DNA from: Actinosynnema pretiosum
Lineage (GTDB): Bacteria; Actinomycetota; Actinomycetes; Mycobacteriales; Pseudonocardiaceae
Assembly (NCBI RefSeq): GCF_024171695.1
Contig: NZ_JAMTCF010000028.1
Coordinates: 1-64,000, forward strand
Length of the DNA: 64,000 nucleotides
Direction: 5' to 3'
Below the pieces are notes generated by a model. It worked only from the letters and a program-made list of their open reading frames with translations, was not told the origin of the DNA and ran no database searches. This document shows positions 1 to 8,673 of the stretch, piece after piece. How positions within the stretch are numbered: the first letter of the stretch is position 1; each line of letters opens with the position of its first letter. Made by a program: the position numbers and the translations under genes.

Positions 1-95
1 GCCCCGTGCCCCGTGCCCCGTGCCCCGTGCCCCGTGCCCCGTGCCCCGTGCCCCGTGCCCCGTGCCCCGTGCCCCGTGCCCCGTGCCCCGTGCCC
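1..95. repeat. 7-bp tandem repeat array
   Basis: About thirteen head-to-tail, essentially perfect copies of the heptamer GCCCCGT, cut by the window edge, so the true array is longer. A 7-bp unit puts all three codon phases into every frame, so the open frames across it are trivial. It ends at a GTGCCCTACCC junction. Confidence 0.95.
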
Positions 96-400
96 TACCC
101 GACAGCTGTCGGGTGACATCTCCTGCCCGACGTCTCCTGCCCGGCAGCTACCCGGCGGCAGTTGCCCAGCGGCAACTCCCGCCCAGCAACTCCCGCCCAA
201 CAACCCCCGCCTGACACCCCCCGCCCCACCAGCCGCCCGACAACCCCCACCCACCGGCCGCCCGACAACAACCCCCACCCCACCACCCCCGCCCCCCTTG
301 ACTTCCTGCCCGACAAATACTTGTATACAAGCACCGGTCGCCCAGTCGACCCGTCCAACCCAGCGGGCCGAGCCCGCGCCTGCCACGCAACGAGGAGTGG
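96..400. repeat. C-rich degenerate repeats upstream of the sugar-acid operon
   Basis: A low-complexity stretch built from variants of CCCGACAAC, CCCGCCCA and GGCAACTCC. It holds no gene I can support. The promoter of the operon that begins at 405 must lie here or close by. The only clearly A/T-rich island is around 315-330 (ATACTTGTATACAAG), which contains the palindrome CTTGTATACAAG and could be an operator or part of a promoter. Confidence 0.6.
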
Positions 401-404
401 TCAG

Positions 405-1613
405 TTGAGCACCATCGAGCGCGCCGAGGTCCTGATCGCCTCGCCTGGGCGCAACTTCGTCACCTTCCGCATCACCACCTCCGACGGTGTCACCGGACTG
501 GGCGACGCAACGCTCAACGGCCGCGAGCTGGCAGTCGCCTCCTACCTCCGCGACCACCTCGTCCCCCTCCTCATCGGCCGCGACCCCGCCCGCATCGAGG
601 ACACCTGGCAGTACCTCTACCGAGGCGCCTACTGGCGCCGAGGCCCGGTCACCATGACCGCCATCGCCGCCGTCGACACCGCCCTCTGGGACATCAAGGG
701 CAAGGTCGCCAACCTCCCCGTCTACCAGCTCCTCGGCGGACGCTCCCGCGACGGCGTCATGGTCTACTCCCACGCCAGCGGCTCCGATTCCGCCGAGCTG
801 CTCGACGACGTCGCCCGCTTCCTGGACCTCGGCTACCTCGCCGTCCGCGCCCAGGCCGCCGTCCCGAACGTGAAGGGCACCTACGGCGTCCGCAAGGGCA
901 CCGTCTACGAGCCCGCCGCCACCGCCCTCCCCGACGAGCAGCCCTGGGACACCCCCGCCTACCTCGACTTCGCCCCCACCTACCTGGCGGCGGTCCGCGA
1001 GCGGTTCGGGTTCGGCTTCCACCTCCTGCACGACGTCCACCACCGCCTCACCCCCGTCGAGGCCGCCCGGTTCGGCAAGTCCGTCGAGGACCTGCGCCTG
1101 TTCTGGATGGAGGACCCGACGCCCGCCGAGAACCAGGAGGCGTTCCGGCTCATCCGCCAGCACACCACCACCCCGATCGCCGTCGGCGAGAACCTCAGCT
1201 CCATCTGGGACGTCCAGCACCTCATCACCGAGCAGCTGATCGACTACGTCCGCACCACCGTCGTCCACGCGGGCGGCATCACGCACCTGCGCCGCGTCTT
1301 CGACCTCGCCGCCCTCTACCAGGTCCGCACCGGCTCGCACGGCGCCACCGACCTGTCCCCGGTGAGCATGGCCGCCGCCGTGCACGTCGACATCTCGGTC
1401 CCGAACTTCGGCATCCAGGAGTACATGGGCCACACCCCCGAGGTCGCCGAGGTCTTCCACAGCGACGTCCGCTTCGAGAACGGGATGCTGCACCCCTCGG
1501 ACGCCCCCGGCCTCGGCGTCGAGTACGACGACGACGCCGCGGCCCGCTTCCCGTACGACCCCCGCTACCTGCCCGTCGCGCGCCTCGCCGACGGCTCGAT
1601 GCACGACTGGTGA
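405..1613 (+). CDS. manD: D-mannonate dehydratase, ManD type (enolase superfamily)
   Basis: This enzyme dehydrates D-mannonate to 2-keto-3-deoxy-D-gluconate (KDG). I chose the TTG at 405 because GAGGAG lies 7 bases upstream and the 402-residue product then matches the family. With that start the Mg ligands fall at Asp210, Glu236 and Glu262, with His212 beside the first, the numbering I recall for the Novosphingobium ManD. The N-terminal capping domain is about residues 1-115 and the barrel follows (HDVHHR, MEDPTPAENQ, GENLSS). The next gene starts within the stop codon. ManD and RspA annotations overlap; low-efficiency relatives also act on gluconate, so substrate range is inferred. Confidence 0.93.
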   Translation: MSTIERAEVLIASPGRNFVTFRITTSDGVTGLGDATLNGRELAVASYLRDHLVPLLIGRDPARIEDTWQYLYRGAYWRRGPVTMTAIAAVDTALWDIKGKVANLPVYQLLGGRSRDGVMVYSHASGSDSAELLDDVARFLDLGYLAVRAQAAVPNVKGTYGVRKGTVYEPAATALPDEQPWDTPAYLDFAPTYLAAVRERFGFGFHLLHDVHHRLTPVEAARFGKSVEDLRLFWMEDPTPAENQEAFRLIRQHTTTPIAVGENLSSIWDVQHLITEQLIDYVRTTVVHAGGITHLRRVFDLAALYQVRTGSHGATDLSPVSMAAAVHVDISVPNFGIQEYMGHTPEVAEVFHSDVRFENGMLHPSDAPGLGVEYDDDAAARFPYDPRYLPVARLADGSMHDW

Positions 1614-3049
1614 CCGCCGTGGACCGACTCGGCCTCGCCGCGCTGGACCGGCTCCCGGCGCACGCCCGCCCCGCCGCCGACCCGCGCGAGCTGCCCACCC
1701 GCGCCCTGCACCTGGGCCTCGGCGCGTTCCACCGCGCCCACCAGGCCGTCTACACCGAGCACGCGGGCGGCTGGGGCATCGCCGCGATCGCCCCGCGCTC
1801 CCGCGACGTGGTGGCCGCGCTGCGCGCCCAGGACTGCCTCTACTCGGTGGTCGAGCGCTCCCCGGAGCGCCCGACCGCGCGCGTCGTCGCCTCGATCACC
1901 GAGGCGCTGCACGCCACCGACGACGCCGACCGGGTGCGCGCCCTGCTCACCGCCCCGGAGACCTCGGTGATCACGCTGACCGTCACCGAGAAGGCCCACC
2001 ACCGCCGCGCCGACGGCAAGGGCCTCGACCTCACCGCCCCCGAGATCGCGGCCGACCTCGCCGCCGACCTCGCCTCCGCCGCCCCGACCACCGTCGTCGG
2101 CCGCCTCACCACCGGGCTCGCCCTGCGCCACCGCGCCACCGGCGCCCCGGTCACCGTGGTCTCCTGCGACAACATCGCCGACAACGGCGCGGTCCTGGCC
2201 GGTCTGGTCCGCGACTACGCCGAGGCCGCGAACCGGCCCGACCGGGACAGCTTCCTCGCCTGGCTGGACACCGCCGTCGCCTTCCCGTCCACCGTCGTGG
2301 ACCGCATCGTCCCGGCCACCACCGAGGACGACCGCGCCACCGCCGCGCGCGCCCTCGGCCTGCGCGACGAGGCGACCGTCGCGGGCGAGCCGTACCGGCA
2401 GTGGGTGCTCCAGGACGCGTTCACCGCCGACCGCCCGGCCTGGGAGCGCGACGGCGCGCTGCTGGTCCCGGACGTGCGCCCGTACCAGGTCACCAAGCTC
2501 CGCCTGCTCAACGGCAGCCACTCCGCGCTCGCCTACCTGGGCGCGGCGGCGGGCTGCACGACGATCCGCGAGGTGCTGCACACCTCGTGGGGCGAGCGGT
2601 TCGTCCGGGACTTCTGCGCCGAGGTCGCCCCGACCCTGCCCGAGGGCGGCCCCGACCCGGCCGGGTACGCGGACGACCTGGTCACCCGCTTCCGCAACCC
2701 GGCGGTGCGGCACCTGCTGCGCCAGATCGGCTCGGACGGCTCGCTGAAGGTGCCCGAGCGCTGGCTCGACCCGCTGCGCGCCCTGGACCGCGCGCCGCTG
2801 CTGGAGCTCGCCCTCGCGGGCTGGGTCGCCTCGACCCGCCCCGGCGACGACGACCGTCCCGTCCACGGCACCACCGACCCCCTGTCGGACGAGCTGGCCG
2901 CCTGCTGGCACGACCGACCGGCCCACCCCGAGCTCGTCGCCAGGCTCCTGCGCCTGGTCGGCGCGCCCGACCTGGCCGAGCGGACCGACCTGACCACCGC
3001 CGTCGCCCAGCGCCTCCCCGCGCTGCGCGCCGGTCGCGTCGAGTTCTGA
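1610..3049 (+). CDS. uxuB: Mannitol dehydrogenase-family fructuronate reductase (mannonate oxidoreductase)
   Basis: A 479-residue polyol-specific long-chain dehydrogenase that probably interconverts D-fructuronate and D-mannonate with NAD(H). The N-terminal nucleotide-binding domain begins with HLGLGAFHRAHQA (about residues 34-46). The family's catalytic Lys-x4-Asn-x2-His signature is present as Lys296, Asn301 and His304 in TKLRLLNGSH. The GTG start overlaps the manD stop as GTGA, so the two genes are translationally coupled. Next to a mannonate dehydratase, fructuronate reductase is a better call than mannitol 2-dehydrogenase, although sequence alone cannot separate them. Confidence 0.88.
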   Translation: MTAVDRLGLAALDRLPAHARPAADPRELPTRALHLGLGAFHRAHQAVYTEHAGGWGIAAIAPRSRDVVAALRAQDCLYSVVERSPERPTARVVASITEALHATDDADRVRALLTAPETSVITLTVTEKAHHRRADGKGLDLTAPEIAADLAADLASAAPTTVVGRLTTGLALRHRATGAPVTVVSCDNIADNGAVLAGLVRDYAEAANRPDRDSFLAWLDTAVAFPSTVVDRIVPATTEDDRATAARALGLRDEATVAGEPYRQWVLQDAFTADRPAWERDGALLVPDVRPYQVTKLRLLNGSHSALAYLGAAAGCTTIREVLHTSWGERFVRDFCAEVAPTLPEGGPDPAGYADDLVTRFRNPAVRHLLRQIGSDGSLKVPERWLDPLRALDRAPLLELALAGWVASTRPGDDDRPVHGTTDPLSDELAACWHDRPAHPELVARLLRLVGAPDLAERTDLTTAVAQRLPALRAGRVEF

Positions 3050-3151
3050 CCCACCCCGCACCAACGCCGCCGAAGACAGTCCCGTGAGTTCCGGGGGCTG
3101 CCGGGCGGACCCTCCCCACCGCACCGTCCACCCGCAGCAACGGAGCACAGG

Positions 3152-4561
3152 ATGACGGACAGCACCACCCCTCCCCAGGCCGGGACGCCGCAGGCCGAGG
3201 AGCCGAAGGTCGCGACCAGGACCACCCGCGACCTCGCCAAGGCGGCCACCTCCGGCTGGCTCGGCACCGCCATGGAGTTCATGGACTTCCAGCTCTACTC
3301 GCTGGCGGCGGCGATCGTCTTCAACAAGATCTTCTTCCCGGACGTCAGCCCCGCCATCGGCCTCATCGCCGCGATGGCCACCTACGGCGTCGGCTACGTG
3401 GCCCGCCTCGCGGGCGCCGTCTACTTCGGACGGATGGGCGATCGCCTGGGCCGCAAGAAGGTCCTGTTCATCACCATCGCCCTGATGGGCGCCTCCACCA
3501 CCCTGATCGGCGCCCTGCCGACCTACCAGATGATCGGCATCACCGCCCCGATCCTGCTCGTCGCGCTCCGCCTGCTCCAGGGCTTCGGCGCGGGCGCGGA
3601 GATCGCGGGCGCCACGGTCATGCTCGCCGAGTACGCCCCCACCCGCAGCCGGGGCCTCATCGCGTCGCTGGTGTCGCTGGGCACCAACTCCGGCACCCTG
3701 GCCGCGTCCGGCCTGTGGGCGGTGCTGATCGGCGTGCTGTCCGAGGAGCAGCTGCTGTCCTGGGGCTGGCGCCTGCCGTTCCTGCTGAGCTTCGTGCTGC
3801 TGGTGTTCGCGGTGTGGCTGCGCCGCAACCTCAAGGAGAGCCCCGTCTTCGAGGAGCGCGCCGACGTCGTCGACGGCGTCGCCCTGTCCCACCAGGAGGT
3901 CGTGGCCGCCGCCGAGCAGCAGCCCGAGGCCACCTCGCTGAAGGCGAGCGTGCGCCAGCGCAAGGGCCGCGCGTTCTTCCTGGCGCTGGGCCTGCGCTTC
4001 GGCCAGGCGGGCAACTCCGGCCTGGTGCAGACGTTCCTGGTCGGCTACCTGGCCACCACCCTCGCGGTGGAGCGCAGCGTCCCCACCTCCGCGATCGTCT
4101 ACGGCTCCCTGCTCGGCTTCGTCACCGTCCCCGTGGTCGGGATGCTCGGCGACCGCTTCGGCCGCCGCCCGGTCTACCTCGCGCTGACCGCCGTCACCGC
4201 CGTGGCCGCGTTCCCGCTGATGCTCATGATCACCAGCGGCAGCAGCACCGCCACCATCCTCGGCATGGTGCTCGCGCTCAACCTCGGTGTGCTGGGCCTG
4301 TTCTCGCTGGAGAGCGTCACCATGGCCGAGCTGTTCGGCGCCCGCACCCGCTTCACGCAGCTCGCGCTGGCCAAGGAGATCGGCGGCATCCTCGCCACCG
4401 CCATCGGCCCGGTGCTCGCCGCGACGCTCACCGCCGTCACCGGCCACTGGTGGCCGATCGCCGCGATGCTCGTCGCCTACTCGCTGATCACCCTGGTGTC
4501 CGCCCTCCTCTCGCCCGAGACGAAGGGGCGCGACCTGGTCCGACTGGAGGACGCCGTATGA
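3152..4561 (+). CDS. MFS transporter, metabolite:H+ symporter (MHS) family
   Basis: A 469-residue permease with about 12 membrane segments. Its N-terminal half carries the MHS hallmarks: FMDFQLYSLAAAIVFNKIFF, GRMGDRLGRKKVL in the first cytoplasmic loop, and RLLQGFGAGAEIAGA. The second-half repeat is GDRFGRRPVYL. Relatives such as ProP and ShiA move small organic acids or osmolytes. Here it lies between sugar-acid enzymes and probably imports L-gulonate, L-idonate or a related aldonate. The ATG at 3152 has GGAG 6 bases upstream, and about 100 bases separate it from the preceding gene. Its stop overlaps the next start (ATGA). Confidence 0.88.
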   Translation: MTDSTTPPQAGTPQAEEPKVATRTTRDLAKAATSGWLGTAMEFMDFQLYSLAAAIVFNKIFFPDVSPAIGLIAAMATYGVGYVARLAGAVYFGRMGDRLGRKKVLFITIALMGASTTLIGALPTYQMIGITAPILLVALRLLQGFGAGAEIAGATVMLAEYAPTRSRGLIASLVSLGTNSGTLAASGLWAVLIGVLSEEQLLSWGWRLPFLLSFVLLVFAVWLRRNLKESPVFEERADVVDGVALSHQEVVAAAEQQPEATSLKASVRQRKGRAFFLALGLRFGQAGNSGLVQTFLVGYLATTLAVERSVPTSAIVYGSLLGFVTVPVVGMLGDRFGRRPVYLALTAVTAVAAFPLMLMITSGSSTATILGMVLALNLGVLGLFSLESVTMAELFGARTRFTQLALAKEIGGILATAIGPVLAATLTAVTGHWWPIAAMLVAYSLITLVSALLSPETKGRDLVRLEDAV

Positions 4562-5580
4562 GAGCCGTCGTCGTGCACGGCCCGCTGGACGTGCGGGTCG
4601 ACGACCTGCCCGACCCCGAGGCCGCCGAGGGCCAGGTGCTCGTGGCCGTGGAGTGGGGCGGGGTGTGCGGCTCCGACCTGGCGTACTGGAAGCACGGCGC
4701 GTCCGGCACCGCCGTGCTGCGCCACCCGCTGGTGCTCGGCCACGAGATCGCCGGCCGGGTGGCCGCGCTCGGCGCGGGCGTCACGGGCGTCGAGGTCGGC
4801 ACGCCCGTCACCGTCCACCCGGCCTCGCCGGAGGGCGGGCTCCCGGACCGCCTGGCGGGCAGGCACAACCTGGCCCCGAAGGTCCGCTACCTCGGCTCGG
4901 CGGCCTTCGACCCGCACACGAACGGCGGCTTCGCCGAACTGGTCGCGGTCCGCGCCGACCAGCTCCGCCCGCTGCCCGAGAACGTCGGCACCCGCCACGG
5001 CGCGCTGGCCGAACCGCTCGCGGTCGCGCTGCACGCCGTGACCAGGGCCGGTGACCTGCGCGGCAAGGACGTGCTGGTCAACGGCGCGGGCCCGATCGGC
5101 GCGCTGGTCGCGGCGGCGGTCAAGCGCGCGGGCGCGGCCTCGGTGACCAGCGCCGACGTGGCGGCCGGACCGCTGGCCACCGCGCGCGCCCTCGGCGCGG
5201 ACCACACCGTCGACCTCGGCGCGGGCGAGGAGCTGCCCGCCGACGCGGAGGTCGTGTTCGAGGCCTCCGGCGCGCCCGCCGCGCTCGGCCCGGTCCTGCG
5301 CGCCACCGCGCGCGGCGGCCTGCTGGTCCAGGTCGGCAACCTGCCGGGCGCCCCGGCGCCTGCCGCGCTCGGCGACCTGGTCACCCGCGAGATCACCTGG
5401 ATCGGCTCGTACCGGTTCGTGGACGAGATCACCGACGCGGTCCGCGCGCTGGGGGAGGGCCTCGACCTGGAGCCGCTCATCGCGGGCGAGCACGCCCTGA
5501 CCGACGCCCGAGCCGCGCTGGAGCAGGCGGCCGGGACCGGCGGCGGCAAGATCCTGATCCACCTGGGCGGCCCCCGGTGA
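4558..5580 (+). CDS. idnD: L-idonate 5-dehydrogenase / L-gulonate 5-dehydrogenase-like MDR enzyme
   Basis: A 340-residue medium-chain dehydrogenase that resembles E. coli IdnD along its length (MRFFGSA-like segment at 108-114, NGGFAEL, AEPLAVALHA). The catalytic zinc site is intact: Cys37 in GVCGSD and His62-Glu63 in LGHE. The Rossmann motif is NGAGPIGAL. The four cysteines that bind structural zinc in the family are absent; the aligned positions read Glu92, Leu95, Arg98 and Ala106. In this operon it would oxidise L-gulonate at C5 to D-fructuronate, or L-idonate to 5-ketogluconate. The ATG overlaps the transporter stop and its own stop overlaps the kinase start. Confidence 0.82.
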   Translation: MRAVVVHGPLDVRVDDLPDPEAAEGQVLVAVEWGGVCGSDLAYWKHGASGTAVLRHPLVLGHEIAGRVAALGAGVTGVEVGTPVTVHPASPEGGLPDRLAGRHNLAPKVRYLGSAAFDPHTNGGFAELVAVRADQLRPLPENVGTRHGALAEPLAVALHAVTRAGDLRGKDVLVNGAGPIGALVAAAVKRAGAASVTSADVAAGPLATARALGADHTVDLGAGEELPADAEVVFEASGAPAALGPVLRATARGGLLVQVGNLPGAPAPAALGDLVTREITWIGSYRFVDEITDAVRALGEGLDLEPLIAGEHALTDARAALEQAAGTGGGKILIHLGGPR

Positions 5581-6548
5581 CCAGGCCCGCAGGCCGGGGA
5601 TCCGGTGTCGTCACGATCGGCGAGACCATGGCGCTGGTGACCCTCCCGTCCTCGGGCCGGGTCACCGCCGCCGCGCCGGTCGTGCTCGGCACCGGCGGCG
5701 CCGAGTCCAACGTCGCCATCGGCCTGGCCAGGCTGGGCGTGCCCGCCACCTGGATCAGCCGCGTCGGCGACGACGCGCTCGGGTCGCTGGTGGTGCGCGA
5801 GATCCGGGGCGAGGGCGTCACCGTCCTCGCCCCGCCCGACCCGCTCGCCCCCACCGGCATGATGCTCAAGGAGCACCGGGGTGGCCGCCCCACCCGCGTC
5901 CGCTACTACCGCGCGGGCAGCGCGGCCTCCCTGCTGGAACCGGCGGACGTCGACCGGGCCGCCGTCGCGGGCGCGGCCGTGCTGCACCTGACCGGCATCA
6001 CCCCCGCGCTCGGCGACGGCCCGCGCGCGGCCGTGCGGCACGCCGTCGACCTGGCCAGGGCCGAGGGCGTCGCGGTCACCTTCGACGTCAACCACCGCAA
6101 GACCCTGTGGTCGGACGGAGAAGCCCGCCCGGTGCTCGCCGAGCTGGCCGCGAAGGCCGACGTGGTCTTCGCGGGCGCCGAGGAGGCCGAACTGGTCCTC
6201 GGCGCCTCCGGGGCCACCGAGGAGGAGCTGGTCGCCGGGCTGGCCGCACTGGGCGCGGGCACCGCCGTGCTCAAGATCGGCGAACGCGGCGCGCTCGCCT
6301 GCCGCGACGGCGCGATCACCCACGTCCCCACCACCCCGGCCACCGTCGTCGACCCGGTGGGCGCGGGCGACGCGTTCGTCGCGGGCTTCCTGGCCGAACT
6401 GGTCGCGGGCAGCCCGCTGGAGACCTGCCTGCGCACCGGGAACGCGTGCGGCGGCCTGGTCGTCGGCGTGCCCGGCGACTGGGAGGGCCTGCCCACCCGC
6501 GCCGAGCTGGCCGAGCGCGCGCCGGACGGCGGCGACGTGCACCGCTGA
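5577..6548 (+). CDS. kdgK: PfkB-family 2-keto-3-deoxygluconate kinase
   Basis: A 323-residue ribokinase-fold sugar kinase that would phosphorylate KDG to KDPG with ATP. The N-terminal GETMALV and GGAESNVAIGLARLG segments match PfkB signature 1. The anion hole and catalytic base are in DPVGAGDAFVAGF (GAGD about 261-264). The YYRAGSAAS segment is typical of KDG kinases. The GTG start overlaps the upstream stop as GTGA. It is the last gene of the operon, followed by a hairpin at 6560-6597. No KDPG aldolase is present in the window. Confidence 0.88.
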   Translation: MTRPAGRGSGVVTIGETMALVTLPSSGRVTAAAPVVLGTGGAESNVAIGLARLGVPATWISRVGDDALGSLVVREIRGEGVTVLAPPDPLAPTGMMLKEHRGGRPTRVRYYRAGSAASLLEPADVDRAAVAGAAVLHLTGITPALGDGPRAAVRHAVDLARAEGVAVTFDVNHRKTLWSDGEARPVLAELAAKADVVFAGAEEAELVLGASGATEEELVAGLAALGAGTAVLKIGERGALACRDGAITHVPTTPATVVDPVGAGDAFVAGFLAELVAGSPLETCLRTGNACGGLVVGVPGDWEGLPTRAELAERAPDGGDVHR

Positions 6549-6559
6549 CCGCCCGAGCC

Positions 6560-6597
6560 GGGCACGCGCGCGAAGATCACCACCCCCGCGCGTGCCC
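6560..6597 (+). terminator. Hairpin ending the sugar-acid operon
   Basis: Perfect 11-bp arms (GGGCACGCGCG at 6560-6570 and CGCGCGTGCCC at 6587-6597) around a 16-base loop, 12 bases after the kdgK stop. There is no T-run, as is usual for high-GC actinomycetes. Confidence 0.7.
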
Positions 6598-6605
6598 CGG
6601 CCCAC

Positions 6606-6624
6606 ATCGGTTAGCCTCCCCTAA
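6606..6624 (+). promoter_or_regulatory. Iron box (IdeR/DmdR1-type operator)
   Basis: The 19-mer ATCGGTTAGCCTCCCCTAA matches 15 of 19 positions of the iron-box consensus TWAGGTWAGSCTWACCTWA. It lies 19 bases upstream of the first permease start. IdeR/DmdR with Fe2+ would repress the operon in iron-replete cells. The position and the operon's function support the call; binding has not been shown. Confidence 0.75.
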
Positions 6625-6643
6625 ATAACCAGGGGGAGGTGCG

Positions 6644-7645
6644 GTGTCCAGGTCGGCGGTGCGTTCGCTGGGTCTGCTGCTGGCCGTCGGCGCGCTCGCC
6701 CTCGTGGTGGCGCTGAGCCTGTGGGTCGGCACCAAGAGCATCCCGTTCACCCAGACCTGGTCGCTGCTCCAGGCCGACGACGGCTCGGGCGACGCCGCGA
6801 TCATCCGCGACGTCCGCGTCCCGAGGGCCGCGCTCGGCCTGCTGGCGGGCGTCTCCCTCGGCCTGAGCGGCGCGCTGATGCAGGCCCTCACCCGCAACCC
6901 GCTGGCCGACCCCGGCCTGCTGGGCGTGAACATGGGCGCGGCGGCGGCCATCGTCACCGCCATCGCGTTCCTGGGCATCACCTCGGCCTCCGGCTACCTC
7001 TGGTTCTCCCTGGCGGGCGCGGCGGTCGCGTCCGTGGTCGTCTACGTCCTGGGCGCGACCGGCCGGGGCACGGTCACCCCGGACCGCCTGGTGCTCAGCG
7101 GCGCGGCCCTCACCGCCGTCCTCTACGCCTACATCTCCGCCGTGCTCCTGCTCAACGCCCAGACCTTCCAGTCCTTCCGCTTCTGGAACGTCGGCTCGCT
7201 CGCCGGGCGCACCGCCGAGACGGTCTGGCAGATCGCGCCCCTGGTCGTCGCGGGCGTGCTCACCGCGCTCCTGCTGGGCCGCAGCCTCAACGCGCTGGCG
7301 CTGGGCGAGAGCACCGGCCGCGCGCTCGGCGCGAACCCCGGCCGGACCCGGACCCTCGGCGTCGTCGCGATCACCCTCATGGCGGGCGCGGCCACCGCCG
7401 CCGCGGGCCCGATCTCGTTCCTTGGCCTGACCGTCCCGCACATCGCCCGCGCCGTCGCGGGCACCGACCAGCGCTGGGTGCTGGCCTACTCGGCGGTCCT
7501 GTCCCCGATCCTGCTCCTCGGCGCGGACGTCGTGGGCCGGGTCGTCCTGGCCCCGCAGGAAGTGGAGGTCGGCATCGTGACCGCGTTCCTGGGCGCCCCG
7601 GTGTTCATCGCGCTGTGCAGGCGCAGGAAGCTGGCCCAGCTGTGA
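6644..7645 (+). CDS. FecCD-family iron-siderophore ABC transporter permease
   Basis: A 333-residue BtuC/FepD-type inner-membrane permease with 9-10 predicted helices. Diagnostic segments are RVPRAALGLLAGVSLGLSGALMQ, TRNPLADPGLLGVNMGA and, near the C-terminus, GPISFLGLTVPHIARAV, the coupling region that contacts the ATPase. The GTG start has a strong GGGGGAGG ribosome site 4-5 bases upstream. It is the first gene of an iron-boxed operon and overlaps the second permease by 4 bases. The substrate (which ferric siderophore) is unknown. Confidence 0.93.
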   Translation: MSRSAVRSLGLLLAVGALALVVALSLWVGTKSIPFTQTWSLLQADDGSGDAAIIRDVRVPRAALGLLAGVSLGLSGALMQALTRNPLADPGLLGVNMGAAAAIVTAIAFLGITSASGYLWFSLAGAAVASVVVYVLGATGRGTVTPDRLVLSGAALTAVLYAYISAVLLLNAQTFQSFRFWNVGSLAGRTAETVWQIAPLVVAGVLTALLLGRSLNALALGESTGRALGANPGRTRTLGVVAITLMAGAATAAAGPISFLGLTVPHIARAVAGTDQRWVLAYSAVLSPILLLGADVVGRVVLAPQEVEVGIVTAFLGAPVFIALCRRRKLAQL

Positions 7646-8673
7646 CCCGCGTGCTGCGGGCGGGCCCGCTCTCCGCCAGGGTCAGCCCCAGGGCCCTCGC
7701 CACCACCTCGGCCCTCGCCGCCCTGGTGCTGGCGGCCACCGTCACCACCCTGGTCACCGGCGACTACCCGCTCACCCCGGCCGAGGTGCTCACCGCCTTC
7801 CTCGGCCAGGGCGACCCGTTCGCCGACTTCGTCGTGTTCACCCTGCGCCTGCCCAGGCTGCTCACCGGCTTCCTGGTCGGCGCGGCGCTGGCGGCGTCCG
7901 GCGCGATCCTGCAGAGCCTGTCCCGCAACCCGCTGGCCAGCCCCGACGTCATCGGCTTCACCCAGGGCGCGGCCACCGGCGCGATCGCCGCCACGGCGGT
8001 CTTCCAGGCGAGCATGACCGTCGTCGCCACCTCGGCCGCCGTGACCGGCCTGATCACCTCCACCGCCGTCTACCTGCTGGCGCTGCGCGGCGGCGTCCAG
8101 GGCTTCCGGCTGGTCCTGGTGGGCATCGGCGTCAGCGCGATGATGCTGGCCGCGAACTCGTTCCTGCTCACCAGGATCAGGCTGGAGAGCGCGCTGGCCG
8201 CGCAGGCGTGGCTGGTGGGCGGGCTGAACAACCGGGGCTGGGGCCACGTGCAGGTCCTCGCCGCCACCCTCGTGGTCCTGCTCCCGTGCGCGCTGGCGCT
8301 GGCCCGCAGGCTGGCACTGCTGGAGATGGGCGACCTGACCGCGACCGGCCTCGGCGTGCCCGCCGAACCCACCCGCCTCGCGCTCCTGGTGCTCAGCGTC
8401 GGACTGGCCGCCGTCGCCACCGCCGCCGCCGGACCCATCACGTTCGTGGCGCTGGCCGCCCCGCAGCTGGCCCGCAGGCTCACCGGCTCGGCCACCCCCA
8501 CGCTGGTCGCGTCCGCCCTCACCGGCGGCCTGCTCCTGCTGCTGGGCGACCTGGCGGTGCAACGGCTGTTCCCGACTTCTCAGCTGCCGGTGGGCATCGC
8601 CACCGGGGCGATCGGCGGGCTCTACCTCGTGTGGCTGCTGGCCCACGAGTGGCGGAAGGGGAGCGGGCGATGA
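7642..8673 (+). CDS. FecCD-family iron-siderophore ABC transporter permease (second subunit)
   Basis: A 343-residue permease paralogous to its upstream neighbour, the FepG-like partner of a heterodimeric channel. Matching landmarks are LRLPRLLTGFLVGAALAASG, LSRNPLASPDVIGFTQGA and GPITFVALAAPQLARRL. It starts at the GTG within GTGA at 7642-7645 and ends in an ATGA overlap with the ATPase gene, so all three subunits are coupled. No substrate-binding lipoprotein is encoded before or after it. Confidence 0.92.
   Translation: MTRVLRAGPLSARVSPRALATTSALAALVLAATVTTLVTGDYPLTPAEVLTAFLGQGDPFADFVVFTLRLPRLLTGFLVGAALAASGAILQSLSRNPLASPDVIGFTQGAATGAIAATAVFQASMTVVATSAAVTGLITSTAVYLLALRGGVQGFRLVLVGIGVSAMMLAANSFLLTRIRLESALAAQAWLVGGLNNRGWGHVQVLAATLVVLLPCALALARRLALLEMGDLTATGLGVPAEPTRLALLVLSVGLAAVATAAAGPITFVALAAPQLARRLTGSATPTLVASALTGGLLLLLGDLAVQRLFPTSQLPVGIATGAIGGLYLVWLLAHEWRKGSGR

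Noticed and set aside
162..404. N-terminal extension of mannonate dehydratase into the repeats
   Set aside because: The Pro-rich extension comes from repeat DNA; the TTG at 405 has a ribosome site and gives the family's residue numbering.
1565..4447. Very long minus-strand open frame (960 codons)
   Set aside because: It is antisense to well-identified sugar-acid genes, is rich in Arg/Gly/Gln/His as expected of a shadow frame in GC-rich DNA, and matches no family.
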